Origin: JANPCX01 sp050916095
Lineage (GTDB): Bacteria > Pseudomonadota > Gammaproteobacteria > Burkholderiales > Burkholderiaceae_C
Direction: 5' to 3'
Assembly (NCBI GenBank): GCA_050916095.1
Contig: CP050901.1
Span: forward strand, 1,426,001 to 1,490,000
DNA: 64,000 nucleotides
Each line of letters starts with the position of its first letter. The first letter of the stretch is position 1. The notes beneath the pieces were generated by a model. It did not search any database. It was given only the letters and a program-made list of their open reading frames with translations, and had not been told where the DNA came from. Made by a program: the position numbers and the translations under genes. This document shows, in pieces, positions 8,617 through 16,426 of this stretch.

Positions 8617-9096
8617 ATGCGAACAATGACCAAGTATTTGGCCGCAGTGGCAGCCATGTTGTTTTTGAGTGCTTGCGAAACAACACCTCAGGCACCGAGA
8701 CAAGTGTCTCCCGTTGCGTCGACCCCTCAACCTGTTCAGCCCCCTGAGCCCGTCAAGCCCATTGATCCAGTGGCTCAAAAAGAGCAGGCTTTGACGGAGG
8801 CACTGGGCATTTACGCCGAGGGCCGCTACGACGATGCGGTGGTTTGGTTAACGCCCTTGGTGGGGGCCCCTGAGTTGTCGCTGAGCGCCCACGTCAGGAT
8901 ACAAAAATTCATGGCTTTCAGTCACTGTGCGATGAACCGTTTGCGCCAATGTCGCCAGCACTTCGATACTGCTTTGGAGCTGGACCCGACGTTTCAGCTG
9001 ACAGAAGCTGAAAGAGGTCACCCGGTTTGGGGGCGAGAGTTCATCAATGCACGAAATGCGGCTCGTAATAAGCGCCCACCCGTCAGAAGGCCATGA
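8617..9096 (+). CDS. TssQ-like T6SS-associated lipoprotein
   Basis: 159 residues from the ATG at 8617; AAGG lies at 8606-8609, about 7 bases upstream, and this ATG is preferred over an in-frame non-ATG start at 8599. The signal peptide ends in MLFLSAC (Cys20). A Pro/Gln-rich linker is followed by a TPR-like segment: ALGIYAEGRYDDAVVWLTPL...RIQKFMAFSHCAMNRLRQCRQHFDTALELDPTF, ending with a GHPVWGREF motif. This pattern fits the TssQ family of T6SS lipoproteins known from other betaproteobacterial clusters. The two Cys in the repeat (SHCAMNRLRQC) recur in the preceding lipoprotein, suggesting the two genes are related by duplication. Confidence 0.72.
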   Translation: MRTMTKYLAAVAAMLFLSACETTPQAPRQVSPVASTPQPVQPPEPVKPIDPVAQKEQALTEALGIYAEGRYDDAVVWLTPLVGAPELSLSAHVRIQKFMAFSHCAMNRLRQCRQHFDTALELDPTFQLTEAERGHPVWGREFINARNAARNKRPPVRRP

Positions 9097-9188
9097 GTTC
9101 GTTGTCTTCGACCCGTGAACTGATGGCGCGGCTTGATTCGTTGTTTCACACCTTGTCGAACATCACGACGGTATTTGCTCGACCATGA
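9093..9188 (+). CDS. Possible 31-residue peptide coupled to the TssQ-like gene
   Basis: An ATG at 9093 overlaps the preceding stop as ATGA and opens a 31-codon frame ending at 9188, just before tagH. The peptide (MSSLSSTRELMARLDSLF..., ending TVFARP) could form one amphipathic helix. It fills most of the gap between two T6SS genes. It has no homologue I recognise and may be a chance frame or a coupling leader for tagH, whose own Shine-Dalgarno is weak. Confidence 0.3.
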   Translation: MSSLSSTRELMARLDSLFHTLSNITTVFARP

Positions 9189-9208
9189 GTTTTTGAAACG
9201 CACTGTCC

Positions 9209-11560
9209 ATGGAAAAAATTGAACTCCGTGTTGAGAGCCTTGCAGGTGCCGATGTCGGACGCCACTGGTTTGCTGTTTTTGGCATCGCCGGCGGCACCAT
9301 CGGTCGTGGCGGACAAAACAAATTGGTGCTGCCCGATACCGATGCCGGGGTGGCCCGCGTGCACGCCATGGTTCGATTGGAGTCGGACGCCGCCTACATT
9401 GCCAATTTGTGCGAACGCCGTTCGATGCATGTAGCAGGCCTAGAGGTGCTATCTGGCCAGGAGGTGCAGCTTCAAATCGGTGCCGAGGTACAAATTGGCC
9501 CCTACTCTTTGCGTGCGGTGCCGCCTGGCACGCCGGTGAACAAGGCGATCGCCCCAACAGCAGCACCGGTTTCGGCGACAGCAGCTGCGGCGGCTGTCGT
9601 TGCGCAGCCGGTTCGCACGCCTGGCGCGGCATTGGCTTCAACGCCCAACCCGTGGGCTGATATTCCTCACCAAACCTGGGGTGAGGGTGGTGCGGCGGCT
9701 GTGGCGCGCCCCAAAAGCGCCCCACTAGATAGCGTCGGTAGTTCTATCGGGGCCCTGTTGGGTGTGGGTGTGGCGTCGCCCACACCTCAAGATGCCGACA
9801 ATCCGTTTGCGATGTTGGGACGTGTGGAGTCCGGACCGACATCTGTGCAGCGCGTTGAGTCCAAGATCGGGTCTTCATCCGCTGATTGGGTGTCCAGTGG
9901 TGATGCGAAGACTGAAAGCGCACCTGCGCAGTCCCTCGCGCCGCCTTCACTTCCACCTGTTGCATCGGCCACAAACTTGTTGCCGATACCTGAAACTCTG
10001 CCCCTAATTGAGCCGACGCCAGCGTTGCCCAATGTATTTGATGGCCTGGGGTTGCCAGCACGTCCTGCGGCCGCTGTTCCAGTGAATCGGCCGCTTGTCA
10101 TCCCGGCTGACTTTGATCCATTCGCTCGCGACTTGAAAAAGGAAACGGATGGACGAGATCCGTGGGCGGGCGGCTTGCCGGAGCAAAGTCTGTCGGAGGT
10201 GGCCAATATCCAGAGCGATGAATTGATTCGGTCCTTGCCCTTGAAGGGCCAGTTGGACCAAGCCTTGGACAACCCCGCGCACAGTGGTTTGCCCAAGGCG
10301 CTTGACCCTAAATCAGAAACGGATCCGATGCGCTTGTTTCAAGCGGGTGGCGTGATGGATGGTTTCGCGAAAGTAGAGGCCGAAGCGGCCCGGGGATCGG
10401 AATTGGTGCAGGTGTTCAACTTGCCCAAGGGGGTGGATTCGATCGCCTCCGGTGCCGACGCGCTGCCGCACGCAATGCGCCAGGATACTGCGACGCCCGT
10501 TGCATCCGCCGCTGCGGGGGGGGCTGCTGGCGAGGTGGCTGGCGGTTCTCAAGTTCAAGCCTTGGGCTTGTTGCCCACTAAGGGGTTGGATTTGGGAATG
10601 TTCGGCGGGGCTGATGTCTCGCCGCCTGTGCCGATGGAGCCGATACCAGCACCAGTACAAGCACCCACACCCAAACTCTCGATCGGTGCTGATCAGCCTG
10701 TGGTTCGCGGCACTGAGGCGGTGCCGGCGATGTTTGCGGCACCCAAGGGCGTGTTGTTGCCCGACCCCGCGCCAAGTCTGGTGTCGTCATCAGACAGCCC
10801 AGCAGCGCAGGCTCCGGCATTGCATCCTCCAACTCCACCACAGCCGGCCACTGTGGTCGAACAGCCTGGCGTTGCCGTTGACCTGGACCTCAATGAGGAG
10901 CCGCCGGCGGTGGCCGCCATAGCCGCCAATCCCTCCTCCGCGGCTTCTGTCAATGGTCACGACGCTCAAGCGCTGATGGGTGCTTTCATGGAAGGGGCGG
11001 GTCTTGCACCTGGTCGCGTAGAGGCGGTCATGACACCCGAGTTCATGCACCAGTTCGGCGAAGCGTTTCGTGTGGCAGTGCAAGGAACGATTGAGCTTTT
11101 GGCCGCACGCTCTGAAATCAAACGTGAGTTCCGTGCTGATGTGACGATCATCGCGCCGCGTGCCAACAATCCACTGAAGTTTTTGCCCAATGCTGATGGC
11201 GTCATCATGCAAATGTTGGGTCAAAGTTTCCCGGGTTTCATGAAGCCAGTGCCCTCCATGAAGGAGGCTTACTTTGATTTGCAAGTGCACCAGTTGGCGC
11301 TGATGGCGGGCATCCGTGCTGCTTATGCCGAAGCGTTGGCGCGTTTTGATCCAGCCGAGCTTGAAAAACGCTGCGATGCCAATGGGGGCTTGTTAAGCAA
11401 GATCTCAAGCACGGCCCGCAAAGCGGCGGTATGGGATGACTACAAACAAAGCTACAACGCCATTCGCCGTCATGCGGAAGATGACCTCGTGGCATTTTCA
11501 GGGGAGGCCTTTGTGAAGGCCTACGACGCAGCCGCTGAAGCGGCAAGGGAATACCCATGA
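9209..11560 (+). CDS. tagH: T6SS FHA-domain protein TagH/Fha
   Basis: 783 residues. The N-terminal FHA domain (about 25-110) shows GGTIGRGGQNKLVLPDTDAGVARVHAMV, with the Arg and Ser/His-type positions that read phosphothreonine. A long low-complexity Pro/Ala/Ser linker (about 110-585) follows, and a conserved T6SS-specific C-terminal domain (about 590-783: ALMGAFMEGAGLAPG...FMHQFGEAFRVAVQGTIELLAARSEIKREF...NNPLKFLPN). In known systems Fha is phosphorylated by the PpkA kinase and dephosphorylated by PppA, switching on assembly. Both partner genes flank it here. Its stop overlaps the phosphatase ATG by four bases. Confidence 0.92.
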   Translation: MEKIELRVESLAGADVGRHWFAVFGIAGGTIGRGGQNKLVLPDTDAGVARVHAMVRLESDAAYIANLCERRSMHVAGLEVLSGQEVQLQIGAEVQIGPYSLRAVPPGTPVNKAIAPTAAPVSATAAAAAVVAQPVRTPGAALASTPNPWADIPHQTWGEGGAAAVARPKSAPLDSVGSSIGALLGVGVASPTPQDADNPFAMLGRVESGPTSVQRVESKIGSSSADWVSSGDAKTESAPAQSLAPPSLPPVASATNLLPIPETLPLIEPTPALPNVFDGLGLPARPAAAVPVNRPLVIPADFDPFARDLKKETDGRDPWAGGLPEQSLSEVANIQSDELIRSLPLKGQLDQALDNPAHSGLPKALDPKSETDPMRLFQAGGVMDGFAKVEAEAARGSELVQVFNLPKGVDSIASGADALPHAMRQDTATPVASAAAGGAAGEVAGGSQVQALGLLPTKGLDLGMFGGADVSPPVPMEPIPAPVQAPTPKLSIGADQPVVRGTEAVPAMFAAPKGVLLPDPAPSLVSSSDSPAAQAPALHPPTPPQPATVVEQPGVAVDLDLNEEPPAVAAIAANPSSAASVNGHDAQALMGAFMEGAGLAPGRVEAVMTPEFMHQFGEAFRVAVQGTIELLAARSEIKREFRADVTIIAPRANNPLKFLPNADGVIMQMLGQSFPGFMKPVPSMKEAYFDLQVHQLALMAGIRAAYAEALARFDPAELEKRCDANGGLLSKISSTARKAAVWDDYKQSYNAIRRHAEDDLVAFSGEAFVKAYDAAAEAAREYP

Positions 11561-12348
11561 TCGCGCACATTGCGGGTGAACAGCACCGCTTCCGACTTGT
11601 ACTGTCAGCCCTGTCCGAACGTGGTGGCCGCGCCTCCAACGAAGACTATCTGGGGCTGATTGATCTGGGTTCCCGAGGCTTTTGCTGCGCACTGGCCGAC
11701 GGTGCAGGTGGGCATGGTCACGGTGCGCTTGCTGCACGACTGACTGTTGATGCCGTGCTCGGTGGCTTTCACGGCAACCCACTGTTTGCACCGGCGGGGC
11801 TGGCCTCCCTGATTTCATTGGCGGAGCACATCGTTTCGCATGAGCAACCGACCTCGGTGTCGCGTAAGCACATGAGTGCCACCGTGGTGTTGCTCTGTAT
11901 TGAACCGACCACCGGCCGAGCCCTGTGGGCCCACTGGGGCGATTCACGTTTGTATTGGTTCCGCGCTGGCAAGGTGCACCGCATCACAGAAGACCACAGT
12001 GTGGTGCAACAGTTGCGCCAGGCGGGCATGTACTCGGGTCAAGACCTGCGTACCTTGCCCAACCGCAGCGTTCTGGCCGGTGCCATTGGTGCTGAATCTC
12101 AAGTGCCGCCCTCGGTCCTGCAAGAAGCTGTCGCACTGCAAGAGGGGGATGCGATTTTGATGTGCTCCGATGGGCTTTGGGAGAACATCGTTGAGGCGGA
12201 AATGGAGTCGATGCTGGCCGATTCAGAGGCACCGGACGTGTGGTTGGATCAAATGGCCCAGTTTGTGATGTCCAAGGGCAAGGTGAATCAAGACAATCTG
12301 AGCGCGTTTGCGATTTGGGTGTCTTCGAATGAGAACGAGGTGGCTTGA
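11557..12348 (+). CDS. PP2C-family Ser/Thr phosphatase (PppA-type)
   Basis: 263 residues. All metal-binding signature blocks of PP2C phosphatases are visible: GGRASNEDYLG, ALADGAGGHGHG, WGDSRLYWF, MCSDGLWE and QDNLSAF. It should reverse threonine phosphorylation of TagH in the cytoplasm and shut the T6SS off. ATGA overlap with tagH indicates coupled translation, keeping kinase target and phosphatase together. It is the last gene before a 766-base gap, so the regulatory operon probably ends here. Confidence 0.92.
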   Translation: MIAHIAGEQHRFRLVLSALSERGGRASNEDYLGLIDLGSRGFCCALADGAGGHGHGALAARLTVDAVLGGFHGNPLFAPAGLASLISLAEHIVSHEQPTSVSRKHMSATVVLLCIEPTTGRALWAHWGDSRLYWFRAGKVHRITEDHSVVQQLRQAGMYSGQDLRTLPNRSVLAGAIGAESQVPPSVLQEAVALQEGDAILMCSDGLWENIVEAEMESMLADSEAPDVWLDQMAQFVMSKGKVNQDNLSAFAIWVSSNENEVA

Positions 12349-13114
12349 GTGCTTTGACTCTTATCTCGGGATCGGTCAAGTCACCTCATACATGGCATCT
12401 TTAAGGGCATTTGCAGTAGATGAATTTATTCTCAGCAGTTGCAGGGGAGATCTGAAATGTGGGCGCGAATGGTGTCAATGGATTTCCGGTGCTGGCGACG
12501 TGACGCGTTGGCAGTCCAGTTAAAAACAGGCAGCGATGGCCATCTCGCTGGTTGATCGACAGCAGGCGTTTTCTCATGCCAACTTTCACTTGCAGTTGAA
12601 AGTCTTGAAGATGCCAGCCACGTTGCGGGTAGATTACGACGTGATTCATGTAGTGTGTGTTGTGATCGCGGTTTTTCGTTCATTGCCGCCGATAGGGGTT
12701 GGGAGTGTTGTTGGGTTTGATCTTCCCGTTGTCAAGGCAGCGGCGATTGAGCTGCCCGATGGCGGAAGTTACTGTCGCTTTGAAGATGTGCTGCAAAGCG
12801 GGTACATCGAGGTTTGTCTGACGAAAGAAGAGGAACGCTTGAACATCACCGCTGATCTGGTTGAAGCAATCGGTGGTCCAAGCAGTGTCCCCGTCATCAC
12901 GTTTCCTGCGACGGCGTCCAACTTGTTCACCCAGCGACAGGTGGGTGGGCATCTGGCCTCGTGGCAACGGTAGATTGATGGCGGGGAGGTGTTGATGTTT
13001 GTTTGAACCTATTTGCTGTGTGCACCCTACCCATTTTGGTGGTGGCCATGATTTTCTGGCCACAATCGTGTCAACTCGCCAACCATGCGAGCAGTAATTC
13101 AGCAAGGACATTGC
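12349..13114. other. Long gap between the phosphatase gene and tssJ, no recognised gene
   Basis: The stretch holds overlapping open frames on both strands (for example 12536-12973 on plus and 12680-13111 on minus). None has a good Shine-Dalgarno, a membrane segment or a domain I recognise. The plus frame from about 12680 contains a fairly protein-like segment (VGFDLPVVKAAAIELPDGG), so a decayed gene is possible. The tssJ promoter must lie near its right end. I see no tRNA, terminator with a T tract, or IS end. Confidence 0.4.
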
Positions 13115-13696
13115 ATGATTCAGTTATCGAAAGTGTGGCGATTGGCCGGAGTGACGCAGAGCATCTTGAAAGTGCTGATCCCTGTGTTCATGCTGTCGGG
13201 TTGCGCGATGGTCAGCACCATCAGCCGACCTGAGGAGCCTACGCCCACCGCTGTCCCGACCGCCACCTTTGAGGTCATCGCAGAGCGCAGTCTCAATCCC
13301 GACGTTGATGGCATACCGAAACCCGTGCTTTTGCGCTTTTATGAACTGCGGGCGACTGCGGCTTTCGAGCGTGCAGGTTTCCTGGACCTGCAAGACAAAG
13401 ACGAAGCCCAGTTGGGTGGGGATTTCGTGCGCCGCGATGAGTTCTTGATCGTCCCCGGCGAACGACGCGTGCTGGAGCGCAAGGGCAACCCTGACGTTCG
13501 CGCGTTTGGTTTGTTTGCGGCTTATCGAGATCTGGAGCGCAGCACGTGGCGAGCCACGATTGATTCTCCGAACTCCGTTGAAATGCGCCGTCGCTGGTTT
13601 GGTTTGGGACCAACGGCCCGGCTCAAGCCCGTTCACTATTTGATCGTGGTCTCGCGCGATGGCGTGCGTGTTCAACTTCAACAAGAAGCAAGGTAA
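13115..13696 (+). CDS. tssJ: T6SS outer-membrane lipoprotein TssJ
   Basis: 193 residues from the ATG at 13115, which has an AAGGA Shine-Dalgarno (13104-13108); an in-frame ATG at 13085 lacks one. The lipobox FMLSGC puts the lipidated Cys at position 30. The mature part has the TssJ pattern: a beta-sandwich beginning VTATFEVIAERSLNPD, PVLLRFYELRATAAFERAGFLDLQ, then DEFLIVPGERRVLERKGNPDVRAFGLFAAYRDL. It anchors TssM to the outer membrane. First gene of the structural operon tssJ-K-L-M-tagF-tssA. Confidence 0.93.
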   Translation: MIQLSKVWRLAGVTQSILKVLIPVFMLSGCAMVSTISRPEEPTPTAVPTATFEVIAERSLNPDVDGIPKPVLLRFYELRATAAFERAGFLDLQDKDEAQLGGDFVRRDEFLIVPGERRVLERKGNPDVRAFGLFAAYRDLERSTWRATIDSPNSVEMRRRWFGLGPTARLKPVHYLIVVSRDGVRVQLQQEAR

Positions 13697-13700
13697 TCCC

Positions 13701-15035
13701 ATGGTTTGGCAACGCAAGGTGGTGTGGGCGGAAGGCATGTTTTTGCGTCCGCAGCATTTCCAACAACAAGAACGCTACCTGGATTTTTTGGTTCAAACCC
13801 GGGCGCATGCTGCGCAACCCTTTTTCTGGGGTTTTTCAGAGCTGACTCTGGATACCGACATGTTGTCTTTGGGGAAAATTGGCTTGATCTCGGCGCAGGG
13901 GGTGCTGCCTGATGGAACGCCATTCAAATTCCCACTGGACGACGAAGCACCGCCAGCGCTCGAAATCAACAAAGACTTGAAGGACGCGGTGATCTACCTG
14001 TCGCTGCCGCTGCGCCGGCGGACTGGAGCCGAGGTCACTCTGGGTTCGGCCGATGCACCGATGGCGCGGTACCAAGCGCATGTGCAAGAGGTGGCTGATG
14101 TCAATGACGTGGCAGCCCAACCAGCAGAGGTGCAACTGGGTCAAACCCGTTTGAGTTTGCGGGCTGCGCCCGACGTCACGGAAGGTTGGGTTAGCTTGCC
14201 TGTGGCTCATGTCGTTGAGCGGCGCACCGACGGCTCGTTGCTGCTCGATCCACTGTTCATTCCAACGGTGGTCAACAACTCAGAAATCTCCAACCTGTTT
14301 GGTTTTTGCCGTGAGTTACACGGCTTGCTCAAACAACGCGGCGCAGCCCTGGAGGAACGCTTGACCCAGCCTGGTCGCGGCGGTGTTGGCGAGGTCGGTG
14401 ATTTCCTGATGCTGCAATTCGTCAACCGCTGGGAATGTGCGGTGGAACACTGGGTGCGTGTGCGTGCGATCCATCCTGAACGTTTGTTTGACGAGTTGCT
14501 GAAGATGGCTGGCGAGGTTGCCACTTTTACACGCGAGCAGCGTCGTCCCGCGGAAATGCCCGCTTATGACCACGACGATCTGCGCCGCTGTTTCCCTCCG
14601 CTCATGTTCGAGCTGCGTCGAAGCCTGTCATCGGTACTGGAGCAAAACGCCATTCAAATCGAATTGCAGGAACGCCAGTACGGAGTGCGCGTGGCGCTGA
14701 TCCCGAGTACCGAGCTGTTGAGCACCTGCAACTTTGTTCTGGCGGTTCATGCTCAAACCACGGTTGAATTTTTGCGGGCGCATTTCCCCACACAAACCAA
14801 AATGGGCCCGGTCGAAAAAATCCGCGACTTGGTCAATTTGCACTTGCCCGGTGTGACCCTGCGTTCTTTGCCGGTTGCCCCGCGCGAGATTCCGTATCAC
14901 GCGGGGTACTCGTATTTCGAACTCGACACCGACCACGACTTGTGGCGGCAACTGAACAACTCCGGTGGCTTGGCCATGCACATCTCTGGTGATTTTCCAG
15001 AGCTGCGGCTGGAGTTCTGGGCGATTCGCCGCTAA
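13701..15035 (+). CDS. tssK: T6SS baseplate protein TssK
   Basis: 444 residues from the ATG at 13701, five bases after the tssJ stop with AAGG upstream; an earlier in-frame ATG at 13659 lies inside tssJ. The start VWQRKVVWAEGMFLRPQHFQQQERY is the family hallmark. TssK trimers link the baseplate wedges (TssEFG) to the TssLM membrane complex. No disruption is seen over the full expected length. Confidence 0.95.
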   Translation: MVWQRKVVWAEGMFLRPQHFQQQERYLDFLVQTRAHAAQPFFWGFSELTLDTDMLSLGKIGLISAQGVLPDGTPFKFPLDDEAPPALEINKDLKDAVIYLSLPLRRRTGAEVTLGSADAPMARYQAHVQEVADVNDVAAQPAEVQLGQTRLSLRAAPDVTEGWVSLPVAHVVERRTDGSLLLDPLFIPTVVNNSEISNLFGFCRELHGLLKQRGAALEERLTQPGRGGVGEVGDFLMLQFVNRWECAVEHWVRVRAIHPERLFDELLKMAGEVATFTREQRRPAEMPAYDHDDLRRCFPPLMFELRRSLSSVLEQNAIQIELQERQYGVRVALIPSTELLSTCNFVLAVHAQTTVEFLRAHFPTQTKMGPVEKIRDLVNLHLPGVTLRSLPVAPREIPYHAGYSYFELDTDHDLWRQLNNSGGLAMHISGDFPELRLEFWAIRR

Positions 15036-15044
15036 GGATTATTC

Positions 15045-16406
15045 ATGTCGACCACCCATTTCGACAGCTCATTGGCCACTCACTTGACGCCACCCTTGGC
15101 TGAAGCCTCGGAGGGCGATTTGATGGTGGCCGCGTTGACGGCACGCGGCAGCAGCGCGCAAAAGTCTGACTTGCCCGACGTTGTCAGCGGGGGCAACCCG
15201 CTCGTGGCAGCAGCCAACACCTTGCTCAACTTGATTCCACAAATTCGGGCCATGGCCACGAATGGAGATCCAGGTGGCTTTCAGCAGTTTTTGCTCGAAG
15301 CCATCCGAGAGTTTGAGAGGAAAGCGGGTTCCACAGGTGTCAACGCGGAGACCATCGTCGGTGCGCGGTATTGCATTTGTACAGCCTTGGACGAAACCGC
15401 AGCACAAACCCCTTGGGGTGGGTCTGGTGTGTGGCCCCGTTACAGCCTGCTGGTGGCTTTGCACAACGAAACCTGGGGCGGTGAGAAGTTTTTTCAGTTG
15501 CTGGCCAAGTTGGTTCAAACACCGCACCAGCACATTGATCTGATCGAGTTGATGTACTACTGCTTGATGTTGGGGCTGGAGGGGCGCTACCGTGTAATTG
15601 AAAACGGTCGCAGCCAGTTGGAGACTTTGAAAGCGCGTTTGCTGCAAGTGATCGAAACCACCCGCGGCGACCGCACAGGCGCTTTGTCGATCAATTGGCG
15701 CGGTGTGGAGCGCAAGGCCGCCCCACCATGGACCATGGTTCCCCTGTGGGTGGCCACGGCGATTGCGGCACTGCTGGCGTTCTTGATTTTCTTGTGGTTC
15801 AACTACCGGCTTGCGGCGCAATCTGACGATATTTTTGCCGCTATCAACGGCATCCGTTTTCCCAAGGTGCAGGCTGCACCTGTGGTGATTGCCAAGCCAC
15901 GGTTGAGGCAGTTTCTGGAACCCGAGATTCGCGAAGGTTTGGTGGAGGTCAACGATGCCATCGACCGCAGCACCATCGTTTTGCGTGGCGACGGTCTTTT
16001 TGATCCTGCATCCACGGTTGTGAAACCGCGCTATGAGCGGGTGATTGAGCGTGTCGCGGTGGCGCTCAATGAAGTGCCGGGCAAAGTCGTCGTCAACGGT
16101 TACACAGACAACTCACCGATACGCACTGCACGTTTCCCATCCAACTGGCATTTGTCGCAAGAACGTGCACAGTCGGTATCAGATATGTTGTCGCGCCATG
16201 TTCGTGAAAGTGGCCGCATTCGGTCGGAAGGCCGCGCGGACGCGGACCCGGTGGCACCGAACACCACCGCCGATGGCAAGGCACGCAACCGCCGCGTCGA
16301 GATTGTTTTGCTGGTTGCTCCACAAGTTCGCGACACCGAGTTGCAAAGCCTGCCTGGCAATGCACTGCCTGGTGACGAGCGGCTCAACGGCAGAACCGAG
16401 AGATAG
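15045..16406 (+). CDS. tssL: T6SS inner-membrane protein TssL with C-terminal OmpA domain
   Basis: 453 residues. The DotU domain covers about residues 45-215 (GNPLVAAANTLLNLIPQIRAM...AETIVGARYCICTALDETAAQTPWG...WGGEKFFQLLAKL...). One membrane helix follows (MVPLWVATAIAALLAFLIFLWF, about 230-252). The C-terminal OmpA/MotB-like peptidoglycan-binding domain (about 300-435) contains VNGYTDNSPIRTARFPSNWHLSQERA and GRADADPVAPNTTADGKARNRRVEI. This is the extended, peptidoglycan-anchored form of TssL. It works with TssM and TssJ in the membrane complex. Confidence 0.95.
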   Translation: MSTTHFDSSLATHLTPPLAEASEGDLMVAALTARGSSAQKSDLPDVVSGGNPLVAAANTLLNLIPQIRAMATNGDPGGFQQFLLEAIREFERKAGSTGVNAETIVGARYCICTALDETAAQTPWGGSGVWPRYSLLVALHNETWGGEKFFQLLAKLVQTPHQHIDLIELMYYCLMLGLEGRYRVIENGRSQLETLKARLLQVIETTRGDRTGALSINWRGVERKAAPPWTMVPLWVATAIAALLAFLIFLWFNYRLAAQSDDIFAAINGIRFPKVQAAPVVIAKPRLRQFLEPEIREGLVEVNDAIDRSTIVLRGDGLFDPASTVVKPRYERVIERVAVALNEVPGKVVVNGYTDNSPIRTARFPSNWHLSQERAQSVSDMLSRHVRESGRIRSEGRADADPVAPNTTADGKARNRRVEIVLLVAPQVRDTELQSLPGNALPGDERLNGRTER

Positions 16407-16426
16407 AGCAAAAAGCAGAGCAGACC

